From NCBI RefSeq assembly GCF_033439725.1, contig NW_026944384.1, positions 4,898,001 to 4,962,000 of the forward strand: DNA of 64,000 nt, read 5' to 3'. The notes beneath the pieces are model-generated. The model saw only the letters and a list, made by a program, of their open reading frames with translations. It did no database searches and was not told the origin of the DNA. Within the stretch, counting starts at the first letter, position 1; each line of letters begins with the position of its first letter. Of the stretch, positions 35,667-47,000 are shown in pieces. The position numbers and the translations under genes were made by a program. This DNA is from Neurospora tetraspora. Taxonomy: Eukaryota > Ascomycota > Sordariomycetes > Sordariales > Sordariaceae.

Positions 35667-36442
35667 TACTATTGGCTATAAAAGCATTCCAAACACTAAA
35701 CATAGTGTTTACTACTCAAAAACTAGTGCAACCCTTCCAAAATAAAAAAGATTTTTTTACCAAAACATCCTTTGTGGACCCTATTTTAACCCTATTCTCA
35801 GACCCGGTATTCCCTCTATAGAATAACTTTATCAATTATCTTTTTGCGATGACGACCCTTATATTTATTGGGGGCTGGACACTGTGGTGCGCTAAAGTAG
35901 CCATTTTTAAAACCTTATACATAGGGTCTAGGACTATTAAAAATATTAAAAATCTGGCCATTTTAATAAGGAATCTGGGCCTCTAATTGGTCAGATGCAT
36001 ACCTTGCATAGATTTAGGGTAATGCAGCGACTTGCATATTTTTATTGAAATCCAGCCGAACACAAAAAGTGCAGCTATAAGACTACACCTTACAGCCACC
36101 AAAACTGGGTTTCCCTACCGTAGTACAGCCGGGAACGAACACAACCTAAGATGTGAGTATACGCGGAGCACCGGCGGACACAGCAGTCAGCAGGGCACCG
36201 TCAGCAACTTTGGTCCCGGACGGCGGTAAAGTATCAAAAATGGGCAAACGGTAGAGGGCATGCCGGCCGAAGCTAAGGTCAATTGAACGAGCAAAAGCAC
36301 TAAGACTTCAAGTGGTGATGGCGACGGCGATGATATGGCAAATGCTTCTCTTTGTGGCTCTTGCAAAACTTGGGTGGGTCAGTCTCCTTTAGGTTAGAGC
36401 TCCGTCACTTTATCAGGCCATACAGTCACTTTATCCGCCTCG

Positions 36443-36450
36443 TTCGGCAG
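36443..36450. repeat. Right 8-bp target-site duplication (TTCGGCAG)
   Basis: Direct copy of 33900-33907, marking the outer limit of the nest. Confidence 0.85.
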
Positions 36451-38271
36451 TTGTGCGAATTGCCGGTTTGGGATAATTTTGTTAGTGTATGCGTTGTCTC
36501 ATTGGATGTCTCGTTCGTGTTAGTGAAGTGGGTCTGTCTGGATTCTTTCAATGCATGCACTTTATCCTCCTGAGTTGCTTTTCCTCTGGAGGCATGACCT
36601 ATAGCCCAGGTGAAGTGAGGTGAGTCTGGATGTCACTTAATTCTGGGTTGAGTCGTCAAAATACTTAATTAGTAGCAGGTGAATCACTTTTGGTGTTTCT
36701 TGTAGTGGGTGAGTTACTGAAGTTCACTCCCTTACTTATCAGGTGGCTGAGACCCGTCGTTCATCCCCACCGCCCGTTCCCCGGCCGACGAAGGGATTTC
36801 TGGCGGAGTTGCAGTGGGTGCGTTGTGGATTGTAGATTGGTATGGACCCCTTTTTCGCCAATTGCGAAAACAACATTTGGCATTGATGACGATCTGTAAG
36901 GCTTGTAGGATAGGAATATTTGTTTGTGTAAGGGTAAGTGTTGCATGGTATTTAATGGTTCTTGGGCGAAGGAGTGATGAAAATGGTTGTGGTGAAAACG
37001 AAAGTGAGCTCGGTGTTTTTGTTTTGTTTTGTTTGTGTGGACGGGTGTGGTGTTGGAGAGGACCGTGGAAAACACCAAATTTTGGAGAACATTTGTGACA
37101 ACGCACGGAATTGCGAAAGAGCGTCGGGAAATGTGAGGACGAAGTGGGCGGGCGGGTGAAAACGGCGGGAGTGTTGCGCAATTGGAGGTGTGGTCAAGCG
37201 GGGGGCACCTCACTTTTGGGCGCGAGTATAAATATGAGCTAGGTATCCCCCGAGTCCCCCAGATTCGCACTGCAAAGTTCCCTCTTGTTTTCGCTTTGCA
37301 ACCGAGACACAAACCGGGGGCTTTCTAGACTCTGGTTGCTGTGTGAAAGCTAACCGATTTCCGGCTGCTCGTTGGCCGCGTTGTTTGTGACTTTTCGTTG
37401 TATTTCGTCAGTGGGGGGAAACACTCGCGGGATCCTCCGCCAAACAGCTTCCTGCTTCTGTCAGGCACACTGCACAAAAGGTACGTACCACTTTAACAGT
37501 TACACACGCCTGTGCACGTGCCCCGGCGCGTTAAGCTGGCCTGGCCATTAAACGAGCGACCGCCAAGGCGCCAGCGCACCCCACATCGCGTCAGTTTCAC
37601 CAGACAACCTCGAGCTTCCCGCTCTGCCACTCAAAACAGTCTGAACTCTTTGCCTGCACTCCACGACGTCCGACGGAATCCGTCTCGAACTTACGGGCTG
37701 AGCTTTTTTCCTCTTCGAACAAAGAGTTGTGGAGAGTCGAAAGCAACGAAGCAAACAATTATCTTCCAGGTGTTGGTCTGGCTGCATGCTGACACTTTGC
37801 GCAGCGCACCCTGCACGAACGGTTAGGTGCCCTTGACGCCAGACGCCAGAACACGCACGCCAACGCCAAACTCGCATTCCGGCAGGAAATCAATTAGATT
37901 TCATCGTGTCTGGGCTCCACCCATTTACGCGACAGGACCGAGCGGAACGCGCTTCCATTTCGAGGTCGCCATTCCCCTCTTGGTTCACTTCCACGTTACA
38001 TCCATCTACCAACCCGACACTCTGCCAGCCTCGATTTGGGCATGAAACCATCCCCTTCCATTAGTAGGTCCACTCGACGTCAGGCTAGGTGGTGACGGGA
38101 CCCTTTACGACCAGGTCCACCTTCCCCTCAACCACCACCTCCTCCACAACCGACGATACCACCAACTATCACAAACACAACACACCACGATAAAGCTTTG
38201 TCTCGACTTCTAGACCCATTGCCGTCGCCCTCAGTCGCGTGCAGGGGCACCGCGGCGTGAAGGACGTCACA
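36451..38271 (+). promoter_or_regulatory. Upstream region and probable long leader of the GATA factor
   Basis: 1.8 kb without a supported gene. A TATAAATA box at 37227-37234 is the clearest core-promoter candidate and would give a 5' leader of about 1 kb, usual for fungal regulators. The region from 37440 becomes C-rich up to the start codon. Confidence 0.45.
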
Positions 38272-41200
38272 ATGGCTACCCCAAACAGCATGTGGTCTGC
38301 GCCCTCACCACACCCTCACCATCACCAGGCTGCCCAGCCGATGCAGGGAGATGAATTGGCCATGCAGGTCAGGCCCATGGGCTGTGAGTGCATCTTCATA
38401 ATCTGATTGCCAATCCTATGCGCTCTAACCCAGCCTGATGTATAGTGAAGGTGCTGTATACATTCGATCGAGACGGCCAGGTGTCGTGCTTGGCCCGATG
38501 GCCTCACATCCTCCAAATCCAAACATTACCAGTCGACGAAAGGATTACAATCGGCGTAGTGGACCTCCGAACATGTCTCCAGGCTATTGCGCAATGCAGT
38601 CCTGAGATTGTAAATCAACAAGAGAACGATTACACTGTATATGCTGTCGACTATTCAGAGCCGGATACGCCCCTGGTCGGGCAAGGCATGTTGTCGTGGG
38701 GCCTGGAGTTAGCAAGCGATCACAACAGCCAACGGCATCAACAACAACAATTGGTGACGGGACGGGTAACTCGGAGTTTGCTGCCCGTGTTTAGCAATGG
38801 GAGCCGCGAGACCCTGGAGGTCAAGATGAAGCTCACAGCCGTTGCCAAGATGCAGCGACTTGGATTTCCTGGCATGGACAACAACCTTAATAATATGCTC
38901 AGGTCCGACCCTATACAGCCTACAGACATCACCACCTCCGAGTGGGCCTCGTTCATACAGGCCAGCCCGGGCCTAGGGAGCTCGGCCAATATGGCTTCTA
39001 TGCACTCGCCCGCCATGTCTACCGCTCCGCTGAACGTCAATCTCAACGGTGATGGTCGCTACATGGATATCAGGAGTGATCCGCCTCCACAGCCCACTCG
39101 GCCAGCCAGCATACCACCGAATGGTTCTCAGCCACAAAATACCGGCCCCGTGGTCAACAACATGCCGCACATCCAGCCTGTTCCTCCACGACCAGCTCCC
39201 ACTGGCGAGAGCGCCTCATCCCCGGCTCCAAGCCAGTCTGTCGAGATCCCCGTCAACCAGTCGGCGCGTCCCACCTCAAGACCTTCTAGTAGAGCGTCCC
39301 GTACTAGAGTTCCCACCGGCAGACCACGAGGCCGACCACGCAAGAAGCCTTTCGAAGCAGGCAATACGTCAGCCGCCGAGGAAGCGACTGATGGTGATGA
39401 TGGCCCGCAAAAGAAGAGAGCCAAGGTTATGAGTGCCGATTTTACCAGTAGTGCGCCATTCGGTTCAGCACCAGAGTCTCTGAGGGTTGCAGCCAGTACA
39501 TCCGGTTCTCTGCGTAACATGAGGCCCGTTGGAGCTGGTGGTAATCCCTCTTTAGGGAGTCATGTTCAGGACGTGCCTCGGGCTCCTACCCCTGTTCCAG
39601 ATGGGTCGATGTTGCAGCGACAACAGAGAAGGCTGATCTTCGAAAACAAAATGAAGTCTGACTTCGCGGGTGACGCAGAGAGCAGCATGTACCAGTCGCG
39701 CTTCGGTCAGCAACCCATGCAGAGGAGTATGAGCCACGATGCCCGGTCGCCCACCGATTCTATCGGCCAGTCACCAGATCAAGGCTACGTGCCTGAAGAC
39801 AGTCCCGCCGATATTGGGTCATCCCCTCCGGTTCCCAGGACTAGTGCCTACATGCACTCAAGTCCTTATGTTTCAAGCCCAGTTCTCCCGCCTATGCCCG
39901 TTCCTATGCCGCAAGTCGACTCGGGCTTTATGAGCGGCGGATTCGACGACATCTTTGACGAGGATGAGCTGTTACAAGATGCCCCTCAAGATCACGGCCA
40001 GGAGTTACCCGGCCAGCCACAAGATCGAATGGTCGTGAGCCCTCCAGTGCCGCAAGTCAGCAAACCAAATGCACGAAAGGGGAGTCGGGCCCATCGACAG
40101 GGAATTAATTTCCCCTTCCAGGAAGTCAATCCCGGACCAAAAGAGCTTTTGCCCACGAAGAGCATCTTCAACCCTGCTGGAAAGACGAAGGCGCTGAACA
40201 GGGTTGCTCACGCCACATCAGTCCCACCCATGCCGAAAAAGAACGCGGATCGCTCGTTCAAGAGGTCGAATACAGCGCCAAACCCTTTAATGTCCGATCA
40301 TGATCCCCTACTGCGACAACCTAATGATCAGCAAGATGGCGAAGCTCCTCAGGAAGGGACTGCTTCCCAAATCTCACAGGCAGTTATGCAAAGCTCTCAA
40401 ACTCAACATCAGCCGCCGTTTAACCCTCAGCAACAACTCTCGACCCAGAACATGGGAAACACATCAGCTCAGCCACAAGCTACTGTCCCTGTTACCACTG
40501 TGATGCCCATTCCTGAACGACCCGAACCTGTTCAGAGCAAAGCAGCCCAACCGGCGTCAAAGCCCGTCTCGAACAACTCCGCTCATGCTGTCCCGGCCAG
40601 CGATCCCGTTGTAGAATCTACTGGAACGTCATCTCGAGCAGCACAATCTGAAGCCCCTGCTCGGGCTCGTGCACCTGCTCCTCGGGAACCTAGCGAGCCA
40701 GAAGAACCGCCTCGCTATAACAAGAATATGGTGAAGAAGCAGTCAATCAAGGAGAAACTGGAGGAGGCCATCCAAAGAGGAGAGTCGCCGCCGTTTTGCA
40801 ACAATTGTGGCGCCATCGAAACTCCTACTTGGCGAAAGATCTGGACGCAAGATCATCGAGGAGTGCCTGGCTTTTACGAGTTTTCCGACAAACCTGGATT
40901 TGTAACTACGATCGATATCCTCGAGAAGGATGCCGATGGACAAACCATCATGTATCAACTCGTGAAGAAGAATCTTGGGTCTACGGACGACAAGAAGCTC
41001 TGGAAAGAAACTCTTCTTTGCAACCCATGCGGTATCTGGCTCGCCAAATTCAGAGTTCACAGGCCACAGGACAGGTGGGACAAGGATGCCGCCCGACTTA
41101 ATCAGCCTCGAAAGAAGAAAAACTCGCGAAACAAGAAGCGCAAGAATGATACCCAAACAAACCCAACATCGGAGGCATATTTCACGACTGATCCAATTGG

Positions 41201-42344
41201 ACCGGCCGATCAAGAATCACCGGAAGAGGCGCAACATCAAAATATGACTCAACAGACGGACCAGAACGTGACAGCAATGGAGGACAGCAACAACAATCAA
41301 TCATTGCATCACATGATTTTAAACTCGCGTAACTCCCCAAAGCGACGTGGGCTGGGGTCGACTCACTCTAGGGGCAGTGGAACGGCGGACAGTCCCATCG
41401 CAGTAGAGGATGATCTCGGTACCACCAGAAGGCTTCTCTTCCCCTCACCTAGGAAGGAGGGGGCGCCGAAGGTCCTTGGGGAGCTCGCAGGTAACGCCGT
41501 CAATGCCACCACTGCGTCGCAAGACCCGAAGTCTGCTGCCATGGGCAAGGAGAACATCAGCCACTCGACCGAGTTCCAGCCGGCAAGGCGCCCCAATACC
41601 CCTGTCCTTCCGGACCAAGACGAGCTTGACCAAGAACTATTTGGCAGTCCTGTCATCCGACCATCAACACCACCTCCGAAGAACACCTCTTCTGGTATCT
41701 TCAAGACGCCTACCCGGCCGACTCCGAACCACCGGCCCATTACTAGGAGTATATCTCGGTCCATCCGCACCGTCCGGTCGGCCCAGAAGTCGCCCGGTCA
41801 GCTCTTCACGCAAACCCAACGAACCCCCACCAAGACTCCGCGCGGTACGCGTACTGTCTCCGGTAACAACGGAGGCATTCTCGTTAGCGCGTCCAAGCGG
41901 CGAAGCCCCCGCCACGCACGCTTTGCGCTTGACGACAGCCTGCACGTGCCTACCTCGTCTCCAACCCATGACTTTGAGGCTTGGGGCTCGCTGAACCAGC
42001 TGTTGAGTGAAGCTGACCAGTTCACCGCCAACTCGTCGTCGCACGGGCTTCTGGACGTCAATATGCAGCACTATGACAGCGACAGCGTGCAGCAGCTCGT
42101 GGAGGGCGCGGGTGCTTTGGACTTTGGCAGTTTCATGGGTACCGATATGGTCATGCCTAGCTCCCCGCCCATGATGAGGGGTCATCACCATGGAGATGGT
42201 GGCAATGGCAACTTGAGCTTTGAAGCGTCGTTGAGCATCGAAAGCTTGTGGGTGGAGACTACGGCTACGAGCGGAGGAGGAGGGAGCGTGGCGGAGAGGA
42301 ATGCCGCTGCTGATGTGGATGAGTTCGAGTTAGGGTCTCAATAA
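38272..42344 (+). CDS. Ams2-like GATA-type zinc-finger transcription factor
   Basis: Exons 38272-38383 and 38446-42344 (GTGAGT...TATAG) give 1336 residues. After a His/Pro-rich start comes a conserved N-terminal domain (~38-150: LKVLYTFDRDGQVSCLARWP, then RITIGVVDLRTCLQAIAQCS). A TGRPRGRPRKKP AT-hook-like motif lies near residue 345. The zinc finger is FCNNCGAIETPTWRKIW (Cys822, Cys825) paired with LLCNPCGIW (Cys896, Cys899). Spacing is CX2C-X70-CX2C instead of the usual 17-20. A basic tail (RKKKNSRNKKRKND) follows. I recall this finger type in fungal proteins annotated as Ams2, a regulator of histone genes and centromere function in fission yeast. The remainder is Pro/Gln/Ser-rich. The C-terminus is uncertain: a 61-nt intron at 42288-42348 would replace the last residues and add 87 codons ending at 42609. 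Confidence 0.83.
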
Positions 42345-43505
42345 TCAGTCGGAGTCGGAGCAGGGGCCGGAGCCCCCTGTTGGTGCTTATGTGGGAGAAC
42401 AGTTGAGCTTGGATCACAATGCTCAACAGTTGGAGACAGCTCCTGATGATAATGATATCCGGATGGGACAGCTGTTGAGCATGGATATCAGCAATAATCA
42501 GTTGGAGCAGATGGTTAGGGATACGGGTGAGCAGTTCAGCTTGGACACAGATGCTGTGGCAAGATCCGCAGATCTTGCAACCGGTTGTTTGGCATACGAA
42601 TCTTGGTGATCTTGTAGCAAATGGGCACGGTCATGGTCTGATTTCAGACTTGGGAGAGAAGGAAATCCATGTTTTGTAGCGTGGGCGAAAAAGTTAACTA
42701 CGATATACCCTCAGGAAAAGTGGGATGATTATTCACTGATTGTCCGCCACGCGGCGACTTCCTCATGTTTGAAGATAGGAAAATGAATGGGTGTTTTGGG
42801 CGCAATTTCGGGAGGGGATGGGATACCATAGCGTTTCTCTCGGTTTTATTTTCACTTTTTGTCTCTTCCACTGTCTTGTTGTCTGTTTTCTGTTCCTCTA
42901 GATAGTCTCCTCCATCGAGTCCGAGTCTAAATCACCCCATACCATCACAGCTGTATTACATCACAATGATAGCAGTCGAGATGTCGCAAGTCAAACTCCT
43001 TCTCCACATTCATTTCTCTCTCTCCGTTTCCGCGCTCCTGCAAGAAATATTGCCGCATCGCATTTGTCGAAGCGAGCATGAGGACAGTAAGTGAGTGACT
43101 GCGTGGCATGTTCCCCCGCAGTGCCGCCGCGCCTTGCGGGCGTGCGCCCGCGTCCGCGGCCGCAACGCTTGGACTAAGTCGGACGTTTGGTGACTAATAT
43201 CGAAATATAAATCGGATGAATGTTTTTTTTTCCCTTGTTCCCGGTCTGTGGATGAAGATTTTTCAAGGAGTTGAGCCGAGTTTCAAACTCAAGAGGCGGA
43301 TGATGTCGGAGCTGTCAATCAGCTGCTCCAGCTTTGACTTGAGAAGGTTTTTTTTGGGAACGAGGAGAGATTTTGGACTCCGTGTGTTATGGTAAGGGTA
43401 TCAGTCTATTTTGCCTCTTCTTTTTCCTCTCTCTCTCTCTCTCTCTCTCCGTCTCTCTCTGCCCATCTCTGGGGATGTAGTGGTTTCCTCGCGCCCTCTC
43501 TCACC
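42345..43505. other. Convergent 3' region of the GATA factor and RPA3
   Basis: 42349-42606 is open in the +1 frame relative to the GATA gene and reads like coding sequence. Further right are a GC-rich patch (43119-43165) and a CT run. No other gene was seen. Confidence 0.45.
43428..43450. repeat. (CT)n microsatellite
   Basis: An almost perfect CT dinucleotide run in the 3' flank of RPA3. Confidence 0.9.
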
Positions 43506-44073
43506 TTAGTTCTCGTACAGAAAGAGAGGCTTGTAACGGTGAGTGACTTCCACTACAGCGTTTGCTAGGTTGTAGTCTATATTTCATGCGTAAGCACAAG
43601 TATCTGCAGTAGTGTAGAGGTAGCGATCAAGGGAGGAGGACGGGATGCATGATGAGGCGAACGGGGGAAAGAAGATTCAGAAACTCACCAACACCCTGCC
43701 CCAAATCAACGGAGCTAAGCACCTTGATGGACAGATCCGGGTTGACCTTGCCGATGATTTGCACGCCGTTGTTTGCTGAGAGGTGTGCTTCCTGCATTTT
43801 TTATATTCTTTTTTGTTAGTCACCACTGGACATTATCCATCAAACTCTTAACAGTCTTTCGTCGTCTTTATTCTTGAAGCTTGGTGGCACAAAAGAAAAG
43901 GGCAGAAAATTCGGACGTACGCGGTTAAGAAAAGCATGAATGGTCCCATCAGCGTCGATAGTCGCCTCCTCGCCGCGCAACTGGACGACCTTGCCTACGA
44001 CCGTCACGAGCTTGCCGACATACTGGCTGAGATAGGCGCAGGTGATGCGGGGGGTGGAAGAGTTGCCGTCCAT
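43506..44073 (-). CDS. rfa3: Replication protein A 14-kDa subunit (RPA3/RFA3)
   Basis: This is the small subunit of the single-stranded-DNA-binding RPA trimer of replication and repair. Exons on the minus strand, 43921-44073, 43689-43791 and 43506-43576, give 108 residues, the usual size. Junctions are GTACGT...TGCAG and GTGAGT...ATATAG. The OB fold is recognisable from TPRITCAYLSQYVGKLVTVV and VVQLRGEEATIDADG. It continues with VQIIGKVNPDLSIKVLSSVD and ends LANAVVEVTHRYKPLFLYEN. No single exon is long enough to be obvious alone; the joined product is clear. A CT-rich run and a GC-rich patch lie in its 3' flank. Confidence 0.88.
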
Positions 44074-47000
44074 TGTTTTGCGGTGTGTGTGTCCGTGTGT
44101 GATGTTGGGAATTTGGAGAGTGAGTGTGGTGAGCGAGCGGTTGGTGAGTGAGTGGCGGAGTTGTCTCGTTGGTGTTGTTGGAGAGTCGGGTTGTGGAGTT
44201 TTGCGGAGCAAAAGGTCAATGTGTCTGCGTGAGTGAGGTTGAGGTTCTGATACACTTTCGTTGTTTGTTTGGGTTGTTGATGATGGTCTTAGTTTTGTTG
44301 TTGCTAGGTACTAACAGATTTAGCGCGGCTGCCTGGTGTGGTGCTGTTAGTGGAAAGGGTTTCACTACGGGCGGGGCACTGTGACATGTATCAAATTCAC
44401 GAAGGTCGTGACTCCCCGATCTATGAATGCCCTGTTGGTATGGTAAGTCGCGGTCTCTCACAGCTTGAATATCTCTCGATCAACATGCCCCTGCTTAAGA
44501 AAGTGTCCAAAAACGCGTTTGATATTTGAATCTGCAAATCACAATCAATTACTTTGAAGTCAGACGACGCGTGTGAATGCCAAGCAATTTGAGAGCGGCG
44601 CGATGCGTACGAGTACTGCTGCCTGCACTGTGGCTGCTTGGACAGGGGCGTCAAGAGCCCCACGGCAGATTGACGGTCACCCCATTGGGCGCTCGTAATT
44701 TTGTGGGGATCGCGGGGATAACAGGGCCCAAGAGCCCACCATTTAGCATGCCATGAGCGGGGATGCGGGACACGATCCGCGCGAGCAACTCGACTTCAAC
44801 TTCCAAAGACAACGTCTTGTTGTGCGGCATCATCTTGGAAGTCTTCAATTCAGCATCTACGGTCACTTTAATGGCACGAAGTTGCCTCGGGAAGAAGATG
44901 CCCAGATTATATGTATGTTCGTTCTCACATGCTGATAAATAAGGTGACAAATAAGATGGAATCTGCACAAAGGGTGGTGAGGCGGCGATATCATTCCACT
45001 TTGTAGCATGATCTGGGCTCTAGTCAAGCTGCTCGGTACGTACTATCAGATATGCACGCTCGGCCAGAGACAGGTTTCGTGGAAGCCTTTTGGTGTCGAA
45101 ACGATGGCTTGAGATTGTACAATACCAGAACCGGCTCATTTATACCTTCGTCAGAAAGCTCAACTGGTTGCTGGAAATTACTACGAACTTCAAATGATAC
45201 CTTGAACGAAACGCTAATGCACGTAAGCCAGTTAGGTACTGTTCCCGCGGCGTAAGATACTGACAACGACTGGTTTTGGTTGGACCTTAGCTCTTCAGTT
45301 ATTCCAAGTCGTCTTCTGTACAATTCGGAAACCCACCGGGAGGAGATGCTTATATTCAATGCCGGAGGTAGATCAGATCTACAGCAAGCCTTTCGGTACG
45401 GAAGGGAAGGGAAGGGAAGGAAAGGTAAGACAAACTTACACAGTGGAGGTGTACTTACAACCCCGCCTTGTGCGACCTCAACCAGGGCCAAGCACCTCTG
45501 GAATCCACATTCGGTTTGCCGGGGCTCAAGGGAAGCCACCAAGTCTGCCCACTACATCGATCAGATGGGGATTCTCGACGGGATTTCCCATCGCTGACCG
45601 GTTCTCTGCCATTGGTCACGGTAACGTCTCACCAACTGTCTCCCATGACGGGAACTGAAAACCCGGCCCCGGCCTGGCAGACTGGCAGGCCTTGGGCAGT
45701 ACCGCGAGCCAACTAGCAGCCTACCGCATCTAAGAATGTGTGAGTGTCTAGAGTGAGCTAAAGTGTTCTTGCGCAGCATAAACAGCTTGGACGCTTCCAA
45801 GTCACAGGCTGCCCGGATCATGAATGTAGCATTGCATCGATCAGGGCCGGGATGCTGCCCTCCTAAGCAGGGACATCTGGCTCCTCTTCTCCTCTCTCGT
45901 CTTTAGAGGCATTCCAAAGGCGATGAAGAGTTCAGCGAGCACCTTCTCGGATCCAGGCCAAAGCGCATCGCCCCTCGTATACGACCGCTATTTAGCTGAG
46001 GGGTTGGAGATCGGATGAAGCAACGCGCCAGTGAAGGTCTATGGAGCCGAGTTCCCTCGGACGTTTCCGACCAACGCACCTCCAGGCACGGTATCTTCCG
46101 AGCAGGGAGCTATCCTGCATATCGAGCTCTCTCCTCACCTCGGCTAGGATCGTTTGAGTGTTATGGTTGGGAGGCCAACAAAGCAGAAAGGGTCGAGGAG
46201 AGCTCAAGGCTTGGACTTACCCACCCCAGCTTTCACAAGTCACAGGTAGCATCCGTCTGTGGTTCCAGTCCATCCACCAGCCCGGGCACAAACCTCCTCG
46301 GTCTGCCCTCCGCCTCCATGAAATCTTGGGGGACGAGCTCTTTATGTGTCTTCCCTGTCTTGCCCTGTCTGCTCAGTCCGCCACACTAAAATGGGGGTAG
46401 CACGGAGAAGCATTAGGTACGGCCATTGTTGCTTGATGTTGTGCCAGAACAGAGGTACCCTCCCTCCGCCTGCTTGCCTCCCCCAACGTAGCTTGTTGGC
46501 ATCCGAGCTTTCGTCCTTCCTCATATTCGCCTGTTCACCAGCAGATAAATCCATTTTCTTGTCCGAGCTGTTGTTTGACTGTTAGTCATTGTTTCCAACC
46601 AACTTGGAAAGATCACCCATGTTTTTTTGCTTCACTTGACCTTGAAGCGCCCCGAATTTCTGCCAGAGACAGCACACCCTTTGTCTCGATAACTGGCATT
46701 CCATTTCTTTTCGAACCCTCCTTCCAAGCTTTTGATACATTTCGGGTGCCCAGACAACCGGGCTCCCAGAAATGTACGATAGAGGAAGGCGTATTGCCTT
46801 CTCCTTGCGAGAGTGAACCAGCCCGGTCACACAACGCTCCGGTTTCGTCCCCAACCAACAAGACGACTTCATTTCAGTTCCGAGATCAAAGTAACAACTT
46901 CGGCAGGTGTTGGTCACGGGCCGTGTTTGAACACTGAAAACTGCCTTCAGGTAAGGCAGTCACGCCCCGTACCAGCTGCCAGATTAGTTCCGCCACTTCG

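Larger units (their letters stand above)
34329..35816. mobile_element. Third-level TIR element with TA flanks (element C)
   Basis: ~40-bp terminal inverted repeats at 34329-34368 and 35777-35816 begin GAGGGAA and carry GGGTCT, then AGAA, then AGGGT. They are flanked on both sides by TA (34327-34328 and 35817-35818), fitting a Tc1/mariner-type duplication. Most arm differences are C/T or G/A. Without the LTR insertion about 940 bases remain. No transposase frame is present. The interior holds two short tandem arrays. Confidence 0.72.
34163..36147. mobile_element. Second-level TIR element nested in element A (element B)
   Basis: 33-bp terminal inverted repeats (34163-34195 and 36115-36147) beginning AGGTTGT and ending ACTACGGTAG match at 30 of 33 positions. 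All three differences are A/G transitions. Subterminal similarity continues weakly around a GGCTGTAA block. No clear target-site duplication was found, so the superfamily is open. Excluding the inner insertions about 500 bases remain, with no coding potential. Confidence 0.75.
33908..36442. mobile_element. Outer hAT-like non-autonomous DNA transposon (element A)
   Basis: Terminal inverted repeats of ~59-60 bp lie at 33908-33966 and 36383-36442. Both begin CGAGGC and GATAAAGTGAC, repeat AAAGTGACGG internally, and end in AAAGGAGA. They differ at only a handful of positions, mostly transitions, plus one small indel. Perfect 8-bp direct repeats flank the element. With the nested DNA removed only about 550 bases remain and no transposase is visible, so this is a MITE-like derivative that needed an enzyme from elsewhere. 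The 8-bp TSD argues for hAT; the terminal bases are not a textbook hAT start. Confidence 0.83.

Noticed and set aside
36761-37312. 183-codon open frame on the minus strand
   Set aside because: It lies opposite the GATA factor's leader and promoter and is His/Pro/Thr-rich without a motif.
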